From: Simmondsia chinensis
Lineage: Eukaryota; Streptophyta; Magnoliopsida; Caryophyllales; Simmondsiaceae
Length of the DNA: 64,000 bases
Direction: 5' to 3'
Assembly (NCBI GenBank): GCA_018398585.1
Contig: JAGTTD010000014.1
Span: 22,505,387 to 22,569,386 of the forward strand
Position 1 is the stretch's first letter. The number at the start of each line of letters is the position of its first letter. Both the position numbers and the translations under genes were made by a program. Below are positions 1 through 13,000 of the stretch, one piece after another. The notes beneath the pieces were generated by a model. The model did not search any database, was not told the origin of the DNA, and saw only the letters and a list, made by a program, of their open reading frames with translations.

Positions 1-2324
1 ATCACTCCTCACTTTTTAACCTGCATACCATATTGACTTTGGACCATAAGATAAAATTCATAAGCAAACGATGGGCTTGAGATTTCTTTCTCATCAAGTA
101 CACTGACTAAGATCATCAACAATACTCAGGAAATATCGAGCATCAGTTAACGAAAGAGTACGGTGAGGTCCCCAAATGTCACAATGCATTAATTCAAAAC
201 ATATACGAATTTTCATAACGGAAATAGGAAAAGACAACCGAGATTGTTTTGCTTGATGGCATGGGTCACACACAACATCAACTTTACGTGAAAAACTTAA
301 ATGCGAAAAAACTGAATGCTTGGTAAACTGCACATTTCCCAAACGACGATGCCACAAAACCACCTCTCCTCTAATCTGGACAGTATGAACGGCGGGTGCT
401 TGAGGCCTTGGCTCCAAGGAGCCTATCCACGCTAATCAGCTTTTCGATTGTAGGTTTTGTATAACTCAAAATTCAGGGTAAGAAGGTTAATGCACGTTTT
501 CCATCTTGGGTTAACTTACTGACAAGTTACAAATTAGGCACTCCAAGAACATTATCGAGTACAAGTCCATTTATGATGGCAACTTATCTGATGTGAGAAA
601 CAGGCAAATACTCTCTGTTAGGAAACTTCACATGCCTAGCTATTATTAACAACCATATTACGAGGACGTCATATAATCTAATGCTCTAGTGTCTATTTTC
701 CTACAGCAGAAGAAACCGAAACCTGCCATGTAAGATTTACACTCGTAGAACTGTTCTCAGAACCAAGAAGAGTCAAAAGTTGTTGGTATTGGGTAGAAGA
801 CAAACCCACAATAAGGTTAGAATCGGTTGCAGTCACAGACAGGTCACAACCGTGAGTTTGTGCAGTTGCCCGCCGAACATTTGCTGCTACTGATTGAGTT
901 GCGGAGCTATACGATGTACGCTGCTTCCATCCTTGTGGGTGTCCCACTAAGTCATAGCATCTATCTCTGGTATTGTCCCCGACTTTTACAATGAGTACAA
1001 GAAAACCGACTATTCCGACGTGGAAGATCACTAGACAAAACATTTTGATTGCAAGTAGACCTATTAACCTTGACGGCTAGTGTAGCTACTTCAGATATCA
1101 CAGTCTTATTAGCCGCAACATTTTGTTGCTTTTCTTTTTGACATAATACTGAATAAGCACTATTAACAAAGGTAAGGGGCTTAGGGTGCGTTTGGTTCAA
1201 GCTTATTTCAACTTATCTTTGCTCAGCTTATCTGTTTCAATAAGATCTGTCTATTTAAGATCTGTATTTTTTTACAGTGTAGTGTTTGGTTGTGTAGTGC
1301 AGAAGATCTTTGTTACAAAATAAAGTATTTCAATACAAGTTTAAAAAGTAATTTACCTACTACAATCACAAAAATGACTTAATAATATACATTATCTAAT
1401 TATAGTAGGTAAGAGAGAATCATAATAATAATTAGCGACCCTTGACCATAAAAGGTGTGGTGGTCGGTGGAAGTGGTGATAACAAGTAAAAGTAGGTCAT
1501 GGTGATAAAGATTTAATATTAATATAATATTTTTAAAGCATTTCTCTGAAATAAGCTATAAAAAAGATCCAGTTTTGCATCTTTTTCTGCTTAGTTATAA
1601 AATAACTTTTTCATCTTTCTATTTAAGCTGTGAAAAAGATATAAAAAGATCTTTTCTACCAACCAAACGCAAGCCCTGTAGTTAAAAAGATCTTTTTCAC
1701 AGCTTTAAGCTGTTAAAAAGCTGAACCAAATGCAGCCTTAGTGTTCATTAGTTGTGATCGAACAGTGGAAAAGGAGGAATCCAAATCCTTTAACAAATCA
1801 AGTACTTTTTCTATGTCACGAATGGCTGTAAAAGCTTTTGTAGAGCCACAAGTACAAGGAAGAATTTCGACTAGAGTATATAACTCATCTCACAACGACC
1901 TCGATTTTGTGAAATAAGTTGACATAGGCAAATTTTCTTGCTTCAAATGTGATATCTCGGGGAACGTTCCCTTGACAGAAACGTTCATGCAAATCCAACC
2001 ACATTTCTCATGATGTTGGCTTTCATCAATTTCTTTCTATATAGAGTTTGAGAGCCACGAAGACACCATAGAGTCACATGCATTCCAATTTTCAAAATCC
2101 GGTGAATTTCCATCCCCTTTTTTAATGGTTTCATCAATAAAGCCAATTTTACATTTAGCTTTAAAAATCTTGTATAGAACGCTTCCAGGACCAGCCAAAA
2201 CATTTTGGACAAAATTTAACCCCAGATGATCCGAGGGATGAAGGTAAAATGGGGAGTTAACATCAATGACTTCCCCTATTGTTTTCACAGGGGCAATAGT
2301 TTGATCAAAATTTGCCTCATACAT
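1..2324 (-). pseudogene. copia gag-pol remnant (gag, zinc-knuckle trace, integrase start)
   Basis: The gag N-terminus at 2324-2037 has the plant copia pattern with FYLHPSDHLGLN, IGFIDETIKKG and VSSWLSNSI. It continues, with stops, through CTCG (near 1850) and VRSQLMN up to the MITE, then resumes beyond it with PLTFVNSAYSVL. A Cys-His zinc-knuckle trace (CTHCKSRG) and a serine-rich linker follow at 1043-693. A GAG-pre-integrase region with VVLWHRRLGNVQ and CDPCHQAKQSRL lies at 417-230, and the integrase start (HCDIWGP) at about 190. Several stops and frameshifts rule out a functional product. Reverse transcriptase and RNase H would lie left of the window. Confidence 0.8.
1184..1737. mobile_element. 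Tourist/PIF-Harbinger-like MITE inside copia gag
   Basis: The left end GGGTGCGTTTGGTTCAAGC and the reverse complement of the right end GGCTGCATTTGGTTCAGC form imperfect terminal inverted repeats. TTA flanks both sides (1181-1183 and 1738-1740), the 3-bp TWA target duplication of this superfamily. The 554-bp AT-rich interior has no coding capacity. A second end-like motif facing the same way lies at about 1653-1676, suggesting a compound or nested right end. Gag homology is continuous across the insertion. Confidence 0.75.
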
Positions 2325-2480
2325 GTAAAAACTTTGGAGAAAAAAAAAAACTTAAGATATCACCATAAAGCAAACAAGGAAGAACGTGAAATCCTCACTT
2401 TTAAGAAATGACTCCCATGCCAAGGATGATGACCGAGATAAAAGGACCAAAACCGAACAAGATTCACAGGACCAAAACTT

Positions 2481-2492
2481 GCTCCGAGACCA
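2481..2492 (-). promoter_or_regulatory. tRNA primer-binding site (degenerate, initiator-Met type)
   Basis: Minus-strand TGGTCTCGGAGC matches the usual plant copia site TGGTATCAGAGC with two changes. It lies directly inside the LTR, where reverse transcription is primed. Confidence 0.7.
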
Positions 2493-2888
2493 TGTAGAAT
2501 TTTAACAAGGCTAAAATAAACAAGAGAGCAAGAACACTTGAAAAATACCTGGATGATTTTTATTTGACAATATACAACCCTATATATAATACATGCTAAG
2601 TAATCCTATGCTAACAAAAATACAATAACCACCACTGACGGTGGTGGTAATGTGTTTTTTGTTTTGTTGAGAAAGGGGGGGGGGGGGGGGGGCGGTTACC
2701 CCCTATAAAACAGGGAAGGAGAAGATGGTGGTGATGGGGGAGCCGGGTTACCATAGAAAATAAGGGAGGAAAAGAAAAGTCTTCTATCTCTTCAACCAGT
2801 AATGCTTCAAGTAAATACTAATGCCTAAAGTAAATACAAAATCCTAAGTATAAAATACAAATACAAATACAAAGTACTGTGCTCAACA
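2493..2888 (-). repeat. 5' LTR of the left-edge copia element
   Basis: Read on the minus strand it starts TGTTGAGCACAG and ends TTCTACA, immediately before the primer-binding site. This is the canonical TG...CA form, 396 bp. It contains a G18-type homopolymer near 2677 (plus strand). The partner LTR is outside the window, so the target duplication could not be tested. The flank right of it is GTGTA. Confidence 0.75.
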
Positions 2889-4067
2889 GTGTATTGGTGT
2901 TCAGCAATGTATAAAGTGAAGTCGTGGTATGGAGTTCCCCTCTTGAAAGGTAGCTGAGGTCAAACATGCAAGTCCCAAGGTCAAAATCTTAGATGAAGAA
3001 ATGATGGCCTGATGAGAGTAAATTGATGTTCAGGTGTTTGGATTTCCTTTCTAATGCCATATGTTTCCAAGAGAAACCTAATTTGGAATCAAGAGAATAG
3101 TCATGAAATTTATGGTTGGTCCAATCTGGGCGCTTATTGCCTTCTCCTTTGCCTGCAACATGGAGCCTGATCATATTCTTTTCTCTTTCTAGGCCAGGTA
3201 CTTCTGGTTTTTCTGGGCCCAAATTTTCAATCCATATTGCGGGGCAATAAAGTACTCTCATGTGACAAGGAAGCCATTTACTATATGGTGATCTAATCAT
3301 TGCCTCTACTGAATGTTAGACACCTTCCCTGCCACACTGGCATTATTCTTAAAAAACCTGCTGTATAAGCACTTCCAAATTAAGGAACTTCAAAGGAGTA
3401 TCATTTGCTATGGTGGTAGGTTATAATCTTGACATGGATTGGCTAGTTCCATAGCTCTTTCTGCTGAGTAGCTTTGCTGATTTGAGACACATCAGATGCT
3501 GTCCTGTCATGCTTTTCTGGTTATAAGAAAACAGAAAGCGCTTGCGTGTTATGATGATCTAAGCAAAAGGGAAAAAGTAGGAGAAGATAGGAGAAGGGGA
3601 TGAATTTGGTCCCCTTCCAATCTGTCCCCTCCCTTCTTGTCTCCGTGCCAAATAAAATTCACAGACAAACCACAATGTTTCATTGAAAGGATTAATATGC
3701 ATGTATATGCTCATCAAGTTATGCGGCGTTTGTGTCTGTGTAGGATAAATGTTGAGCAGAAATCCGGGAAGGGAATCCTACTTATTCCTTGATGGTGTAT
3801 TATGAATTTCGATGATCGATTAATTGTAGTTGTATTCTATTCCTTTGAAGAACATACCTTCTCTCTGCTTTACTGCATTTTGGCTTGCTTGATATGGATT
3901 ATTCCTGCTTCCTTCTCTACTTTTCTAAAACTTTCATTCTTATAGAAAAAAAATTCTTTCCAACTTAATTATTTTTTTGGTAAGTTTTCCCAAGCGAGTA
4001 TTTATCTATTCTATATGTTCTTTATGGATGAGCTCTTACTTTCTCAGTGCTTCTCATGCTTTTGTAG
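2889..4067. other. non-coding, probably ZDS intron
   Basis: No exon, repeat terminus or conserved protein was recognised. A minus-strand open frame at 2989-3300 has no recognisable domain. The stretch ends in TTTTGTAG, the acceptor of the first visible ZDS exon. Confidence 0.5.
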
Positions 4068-7000
4068 GTGGGTGCAGATAAAAATCTGCTTGTGAAGGAT
4101 CACACTCACACCTTTGTAAACAAAGGGGGACAAAGTGGAGGTTTGGTTCTAATTAATTTAATCATTCTTTCTTCGTGTATGTGTATATTAAATCGCTATA
4201 TCCACTCAGAAAGGAGATGCCTGTCTTCATTTTCCTTTTTCCCCTTTTCCAGTTCTAAGCTGGGTATCATTGTTTGAAAGCACAATTCTTAAGCATGTTC
4301 GTCTTAGTGAGTTTAATTACTCATTGGGTATAAGAACATATTATCTCTGTCATTACTTTTGGAGTATCTCTGTTTGTCATTTGCTTTTGCCTTACAGAAC
4401 TAGACTTTCGGTTTCCCATTGGTGCTCCAATCCATGGAATTCGTGCATTTTTAACAACAAACCAGCTTAAGGTAATGGATGCCAACAATGTTTGTTTCAT
4501 TGATTCTCCTTTTACTATATTTTTCTATAAAGTTGTGTCAGCATGACTTTTATTTCATCTCAGTTAGCACTGAAAGTAGATGAAGTGAATCTTCCAAATG
4601 CGTTAATGTCCCATATTCTTAGTCTATGATCTAGTCTTGGTTTGGATCTAATTTTATTGACTTTCATTTCGTCTCAGCTAGCACTAAACGTAGATGAAGT
4701 GAATCTTCCAAATGCGTTGATGTCTCATATTCTTTTGCTATGATCTGGTCTGTTTAGATCTAGTTTTCTTGTTAGTTGTTTGCTATTGCTGTGGGTAGAC
4801 CGTGGTGATATATTCGTGTTTGCTCAACAGCTGTGCCTAGATATGCATTTTGAGCTTCTTGATGGGAAAATTTGATACTTCTCTAACGTACAGCAACGGG
4901 TGAATATCTGTTTAAATGACTTTCTTGGGTTTGGTAGAGCATGTAGCCTGGCACAACTTTGGGATGTCTGCACACTGGACGCAGACAAAGAAAGAAGTTG
5001 AGATGCATTTAATGATTTTAGTCGTGTATTTCTCACAGTTATGCCATTAATATATTCAATCACGGTTTTAGTACCAACACGCAGAGTTATAATGCCGACA
5101 ACACATCTTCAAGAACAGTAGCTAATACAACATCTGAAGTTTCTGCCCAACGATGACTTCCGTTAGAAGGTGTAGTTGGATGTAATTTCCATCCTGTAGT
5201 GTTGCTATTATTTCTCCAAGTTGCTCTGCTTCTTAGATAGATTTACCTGCCTGCAGCAATCTGTTCATTTTTGTTGTTATCTTTTACACTCAGTGTAGAG
5301 AAGTGCATTCTTTTAATGTTGAAATTTTGTGTACATTGTTTGTCATTGCTATCACTTTAACTTTGCCATTTTCTCAATCATGATGATGGGTCCTGGTGTT
5401 AATTCCAGCAGTATGTGCGCTGTCCTGTACTTTGATTGTCATCATCTTTCTCACATGGCAAATACAGAAATCTGAATTCTCAGAAATTATTCAGTCGATT
5501 TATTAGGATTATCTGTCTGCTAGGAGAGCTAACCATGCATAAAATTTTAACTACAGACTTATGACAAGGCAAGAAATGCATTGGCTCTTGCGCTAAGCCC
5601 AGTTGTGCGGGCTCTTGTAGATCCAGATGGTGCAATGCAGCAGATACGGAATTTGGATAACGTAAGCATGTTACTTTTAATGTAGTTCTTTTCTTCGTGA
5701 GCTTTCTCAGTATGGCATGACTTGGACTGAAATGTCCAATATTTCCAAGATCATTCATTTCATCTTTAAATGCTTATTCATTGGATAGACTTGCAATTTT
5801 TTGGTAGCATATATGATTCCGGTCCTCAAAATTTGTTCATAATATACAGATAAGTTTCTCAGATTGGTTTCTGTCAAAAGGTGGCACGCGAGCAAGTATT
5901 CAGAGAATGTGGGATCCCGTTGCTTATGCCCTTGGGTTTATTGATTGTGATAATATCAGCGCTCGCTGTATGCTCACTATATTCACATTGTTTGCCACAA
6001 AGACAGAAGCTTCATTATTACGCATGCTTAAGGGTTCTCCTGATCTTTATTTGAGCGGGCCCATCAGGAGGTATATTGAAGAGAAAGGAGGCAGGTGTGT
6101 ATCTTTAAAAGGGGTTTTTATTTTCTCTTCTAATTTCTTGTTCTTTAATCCAAATTTCTTGGTTCAAAATATACATATCAGGTTTCATGTGCTCTGATAG
6201 GTTCCATTTGAGGTGGGGTTGCAGAGAAATATTTTACAAAAAATCTGCAGACGGACAGCCATATGTGACAGGGTTAGCTATATCTAAGGTGAATGGAAGC
6301 ATTCTTTGGCCTCTCCAAGTTGATTTTTTTAAGTAGATTACTTTTCTCTCTATATCTGGTTTATTATCTGTTTATTATCTGGGTGTGATGCTGCTTGGTT
6401 GGCTCAGTCTGACTCGTCTTCTACCAAAAGTTGTGTTTGGCACAAAACTTTGATATAATATTTCGCTATGTCAAGCCTCCTCAACTTCTTATTTATATGA
6501 CGAAGAGGAGTTGGAGAATGAGTTTCGACCAGGCGCATATGTGTAAGAGAGTGGTATTGGAATAAAAACCAAAAAGTTCCCAATTTTCATCAAACAAAGG
6601 GGTTGTAGGTGGTTGCATTTACGTTTTTGAGTTTCATAGGTGGCTGATATTTGGCTATTTCAGATTTCAAGTTGGAAAGAATGGTGTAATCATTAGCTAC
6701 TTGCAGAGACCTTGTGTTGGGAAAATTCAACGCAGATTAATGGAAACTAAAAATACATTAGAACAACACTTGAAATTTACATGGAAAAACCTTTCTCAAT
6801 CTAGGGGTAAAAACCATAGGACCCTAATGTGTGCCTTATCCACTATGAGATTTTGAAGTTAAGAGTCTCGAATCATAACCTAAAATCCCTCTCACGCAAA
6901 CCACACTTCTTAAATGCAATTTTGACTGATAAAGCTGCATTCCATTTGAGCACAACTCTCTTCGTGGTTGGAGCACACACTCACAAATAAATTTCTCCTA

Positions 7001-10000
7001 ACATTCGTTTCCATACTGTCCCTGTGCCTGGGGTATCCATCCACCAGGTACCTTCATAACTACAGTGCCCTTACATTTCTATATGCTCAATCTTTCGCTT
7101 CACTAAATTGTGTCTTACAGGCTTCTGCACTACCCTTTTCAAAGTGCAAAGCAAATGGCTCGTAAGTTTTGCTATTTAGTTACCACCAAACACTAAATTC
7201 ACATTTTATTTTTCACCAATAGAATTTAGCCCGACTTGAAGCCTAGGGCCAAATTACGACCCAGGCCCAATAACGGATTCAGCCCAACATGAGTGTCCAG
7301 CATGCGCGAGTTCTTTCCAAATGCATGAACAGTAGCTGGGCAGCAAATGCCCTGGCATGTGCGGACAAGCTGGGCGCACTACATGTGCGCCGCGTACTTT
7401 TCAGGCCCAAGTGTCTCCCCCGTTGTGAAATTTAGGCACCAATTTAATTTTATTTGTGTTAGAATTAGACTAAGAATTGATTGGTTTCTTACAATTATAA
7501 TTCTAATAGGTTTATTTTAAATTTGGGGTCTACAGAAAGAACCCTTAGGTTACAACTTTCAGGCAGCTTTGAGTTCTACTTTACATTGTTATTTTAAGTT
7601 TCTTGTTCTCTTAACGAAAATTGAATTAATTTTCCCCTTAATTTTATTAGCTTTAGCAATAAAATTTAGGGAAGGCTGTTGAATCCTTCCCTCTCCCCTT
7701 CTAATAATTTGGTGATTCATATCAGTTGGTATTTGAACACATAACGTTTCCTGCCATGGCCCCTAGAAGATCGAGGCTGGAACGTAGAGGAGACGACTCT
7801 TATGGCAACTATGCTCGCTAAAAAGAGAAAAGGTTTCGAGAGATGGAAGCAAGATTCCAGTGAGTCGAGATGATGATAGAGACGATGTCCACCGAGCTCC
7901 ATTAGATATCTCGAACTCGTAACCTCCAATGTGAGGGTGATGAGGTAGGTACAGAGGTGAGCTTCAACAACCCTTTTGATGATGTTAGCGCTCAGGGGCG
8001 AAACAACAAAAGGGGAAGGTCAACTCCTGATATGGCAGAGTACACCAAGGATAGACGGCGGGAATCAGGACTCCAGATTGACATCCCAGAATTTCAAGGT
8101 GGTAGGGAACTTGAGGACTTCATTGATTGGTCGCAGAAGTCCTAGACTTTAAGGAGATTCTCGAACATAGCAGGTTCCCCTAGTAGTAATAAGATTGAGA
8201 GGAAGAGCTGCTGCTTGGTGGCAACAACTAAAGCACACACGACTGAGATAGGGGAAGCGTAAGATTGAGACATGGGAAAAGATGAAGAAACATATGAAAA
8301 GCGCCTTCTTGCCCAACAACTACACCAAAATCATGTACCAACGGTTCCAAAACTTGCGTTAGGGATCGCACTCCATAGAAGAGTACACCACAAAGTTCTT
8401 TGCTTTATTGGCGAGGAACGACCTTGCAGATTCAGAGGAATAGATGGCAGACAGGTATATCGGTGGGTTAAGGGAATCTATTCAAGAGGTGTTGAATATG
8501 TTTGACATCTTCTTAGTCTCCGAGGCTTATCAAAGAGCTTTGCATGTTGAAAAGAACTAGAAGAGGCGCCAAAAGAGTGGACCTTGGGGTGGACCACCTG
8601 GTGGACGAAATTCCAACCAAGCAAGACCCCTAACCAACAGTGAAGTACAAGGGCAAGGGAGCAAATCCGATGGGACGGGTTCTAGCCGTCCTAGTAATCA
8701 AGGGCAGGCTAGTAGCTCATGGACTCGTTGCTTCAAGTGTGGTGGGATAGGTCACTATATCTCCGAGTGCCGCAAGGGTGATAGGTATGGCAAAGGACTT
8801 TTTACTGAGGGTACTAATGATGAAGAAGACGAGACAGTTGAAGAAGAGCCTCATGTGGAGGCCATGCCAACCGACGAAGAAGAGGTTGCCAGAGATGAAG
8901 GGCACCTCCTAGTCGTTAGGCGAGTTTGTTGCACTCCTAAAGAAGATGGAGACAAGTGGCTCAGAAATAACATTTTTCAAATGACTTGTACCATAGGCAG
9001 GAAGGTTTGTCGCCTAGTCATTAGTTCAAGGAGCTGTGAAAATGTCATTTCAGGGGAAGCAACTAGGAAACTGGGGTTAAAAACAGAAGAACCTGTACAA
9101 GCTTTCTTGGTTGAAGAAAGGAAATCAGGTAACTACGTCAAAGCGTTGCCTAGTAAACTTCTCAATCGGGGCAAAGTAGCAAAATGGGGTTTGGTGTGAG
9201 TCCTGAACATGGATGCATGTCACTTGTTGCTTGGACGTCCCTGGCAATTTGATAGGTGTGCCATTCACGATAGGCGAAGAAACACTTACAGCTTCATATT
9301 CAGCGGATCGAGGATCGTGCTATTATTGAGGTGCCTCGTCTAAGCCAAGAGAGTAGTACTACAGACCTGGGCGATGTTTGCCAAAGAAGTTGAAGAAACC
9401 AAGGTCGTGTACGTGTTATTAGGTAAAGAACATCAGGTGGATTAGGGTGAAATGACACCTCAATTAAAGGCATTATTGGAGGAGTTTAATGATGTTTTTC
9501 CAAAGGAGTTGCCTAACACTTTGCCGCCATTAAGAGATATCCAACATGGATTGACCTAATGCTAGGCGCCTCCTTACTGAATAGGCCACAATATCGGATG
9601 AGCCTAGCTGATCATGAGGAGCTTAGGAGATAGGTGGAAGAGCCACTCACCCGAGGCTTTATCCGAGAGAGTCTGAGTCATTGTGCAATACTGCCATTGT
9701 TAACACCTAAGAAGGACGGGACTCGGCGAATGTGTGTGGATAGTCGAGCCATAAACAAGATCATTGTTCGTTATTAATTCTCAATACCAAGATTAGATGA
9801 CTTGTTGGATCAATTAAGCAGTGTCAAGTTGTTCCGTAAGTTGGATCTAAAGAGTAGGCACCATCAGATTCTCATCACATCAGGGGCCAAGTGGAAGACA
9901 ACATTCAAGACTCAAGAGGGTCTATATGAGTGGCTAGTCATGCCATTCTGACTATCCAGTGGGCCTAGTACTTTCATGTGTTTCATGAATCAGGCATTAC

Positions 10001-13000
10001 GCCCTTACATTGGGAAATTTGTAGTGGTATACTTTGATGACATCTTAGTGTACAGTGGCAGTAAGGAGGAGCATTTGATGCACCTTAGGGGTGGTATTAG
10101 GGACCTTAAGAGAACAACACCTGTTTGCGGCACTAAAAAAGCGTGCCTTTATGACTGAACGAGTAACCTTCCTTGGGCTTGTCATATCCAAGGAAGGAAT
10201 AGCAGCTGACGAGAGCAAAGTGGAAGCTATTTGAGACGGGCCCACGCCAAGCACATTGATAGAAGTTCTAGTTTCAATGGTTTAGCTTCATTTTATAGGA
10301 TAACTTCATTCTACAGGAGATTTATCTCAGATTTCAGCATCATCATGGCACCCATCACAAATTGTATGAAAGTGGGAGCTTTAAATGGACGCCTGAGGCG
10401 TCTACAGCCTTTAAGGAGATCATGCGAAGGTTATCTATGGCTTCGGTTCTTGCCTTACTGGAATTTCAGAAGATGTTTGAGCTACAAATCAATGCATCTG
10501 AATTGGGGATTGGCGTTATCTTTAGTCAGGAAGGTAAGCCAGTTGCGTACTTCAGCGAGAAGCTCAATGGGAGCAAATTGAAGTACTCAGCCTATGACTT
10601 AGAGTTTGCGCGATTTTTCGAGCATTAATGCATTGGAAGTCCTATCTCGCTGGAGTCTATCCTATACTCGGATAATGTTGCTTTAAAGTATATCAACAGT
10701 CAGGACAAACTTTTCGAAATGCACGCCAAATGGGCAGGATATATCCGATGTTTTAATTTCATCCGTAAGCATAAATCGGGCGCCATGAATAAGGTGGCAG
10801 ATGTCTTGAGTAGGAGGTCGATGATCCTGACCAATAACAAGGCAATGACACTGGGGCTCGAGACCCTGGCAGAGTAATACAAAAATGACCCTGTCTTTAG
10901 TGATGTTTGGCGTGAAGCATTACAAGGCCTAACCCTATGCTATTCAGTCTACGATGGATTTCTTTTAAAGGCAATCAATTATGCATCCTGACATCTAGCT
11001 TAGGGCTGAAGATTATCCAAGAGAAGCATAATGGGGAGCACATGGGCCAGGAGAAGACCTATCAGTTGGTGGCGAGTACATACTATTGGCTAGGCATGGG
11101 CAAAGAGATTAACCAGTTTGTCAACGGATGTCGGATATGTTAGATTTCCAAGGGTGGTGCAAACAATGCAGGTCTTTATTTACCTCTCCGCATTCCTAGC
11201 CAACCTTGGACGGATGTGAACATGGACTTTATACTCGGCCTACCGAGAATCCAATGAGCGGATGATTCCATCTTTGTTGTTGTAGACAAGTTCTCTAAGA
11301 TGGCACACTTCATAGCTTGTAGGAGGACTGCTGACGCTGTCTACATAGCACAGTTGTGCTTTTGTGAAGCTTACCGACTACATGGGCTACCCACCAGAAT
11401 CGTAACTAATAGGGATGTTTGATTCATAAACCACTTGAAGGTCCAAATAGCAACCTAAGAGGGGGAGGGGGGGTGAATTAGGTTTTTTAGTGATAAATGA
11501 AAATTTAAATTTATGAACCAAAAATTTAATTAAAAGCTAAACAATAAAAAATATAAAGACAAAAATAAAAGGGATGCACAAAGATTTTTAAAGTGGTTCA
11601 CTTCCAAACCGGAAGCTAGTCCACTTCTCAAGTGACTACTCTTGGTCACTTGAGCCTTTAACTGAGCTCGATGATCCTTTCTAAAAACAGGCTCAGGATC
11701 CAACCTTTATAACTGGTCTTTTTGTACGTAGGCTCAAGACCAACCTTTTACAACCGATCCTTTTGTAACCGTAGGCTCAAGATCCAACCTTTACAATGCA
11801 ACAAATTTGGATAAAGCAATAAAAGAATTAACGCACTCAAATTATTCACTCTTTCAAGAGTGAATTGACACTTGATCAAGCTTAGCCAAAGCTAAGGATA
11901 TGCCAATAAAGCTCAAAGATCAACAATAAGAGAGCAAGTGATGCTCTAATAAAAGTTTTAAACAAAACTTAAAAACAAACCTTTAAAGCACAAGTACGTA
12001 AGAGAATTTTTTATCAAAGAATGCTTAGAGAGTATTGGATGATTTCAACCAAAGCATTCAAGCCCAATTTATAGGCAAATGAGGGCCAATAAGACGTTCA
12101 AAAAGTTGGGAAAAGGTTTTGGAAAGAAATCAAGTCAAAACTAGCCGTTTTGAGCTTTTTCAGTCTGTGTGTCGACATATAACAGCTCTTGGTGGCTATT
12201 GTAAGCCTGTGTGTCGACACATACCATCTGTGTGTCGACACCCTGCCTACCGGGTGCATTTACATGTTTTGATCAATTTGCTTGATTGGTGGGATACTTT
12301 ATCACATTCCCTAAGTTAAAAAATTGATTGATTGATTGCTATATTTATTCAATTTTTTTGAATTTATTTTCCACTTAACTTTGATCATAAAAATGATTGG
12401 TTCCATAAATCAAGCTAAATCATCACCCATTAAAATTTTATCTTTATTTGATTTGATCATACTTTTCAAAGTACCAATCTTAAAAAATATTTTAATTGAT
12501 AAGCTAGATTGGTTTAATTTTGACTTGAATATTTTTCAAATAAAATTTGATAAATCAACTTTCTAAAATATTTTTCAAAAACATTTTAGTAAGAGCATCA
12601 CATATCAATATTGAGACTTGGACTCAATTGATATATCCCGATCCTAAGTCCTAGACAATAAAAATAAATAACTTTAGGATGCTCGGACTCGGATCACGTT
12701 CTCTTCGATTTGGATGAATCTTCTCTTCAGCTTTTATCTCTTTTCCTCTTGATTTATCATGTTTTGGAAAGCTTCGTATCCATGAGTAATCTTTGATGTT
12801 CCTAGCTTTTTTATAAGTCACTTAAAAACAAGATTAGAACAATTTAAATCCCATGACTTACTAAATGATTGTTATCATCAATATTACAATAATATTGGTT
12901 TTAGGGCAAACAATCTTTCCCTTTTTGATGATTACAAATATTTGGTGTTTTCTCTTGGAAATGTGAAAGTTGAAGTATAGATTTCACCATAAAAGTACTC

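Larger units (their letters stand above)
1..2888 (-). mobile_element. Ty1/copia retrotransposon, 5' part (LTR, gag, start of pol), truncated by window edge
   Basis: In minus-strand order: an LTR (2493-2888), a primer-binding site (2481-2492), gag beginning near 2324, a protease/GAG-pre-integrase region and the start of integrase at the window edge. The single open LTR end plus internal order shows this is the 5' half. Stops and frameshifts make it non-autonomous. A MITE (1184-1737) splits gag. It lies upstream of the first ZDS exon visible, so it is probably within a ZDS intron, but this cannot be proved here. Confidence 0.85.

Noticed and set aside
2989..3300. Minus-strand open frame of 103 codons
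   Set aside because: No domain, no neighbours, and composition like the surrounding intron.
1..4067. Upstream ZDS exon (FAD-binding N-terminus)
   Set aside because: Searched by eye for codons of the GLHVFFGCYNN-like segment that should precede the first visible exon; none found. It must lie left of the window.
12336..12566. Identical 76-codon open frames at 12336-12566 and 19171-19401
   Set aside because: They lie in the two LTRs of the same element, on the strand opposite to its genes, and are AT-rich without any domain.
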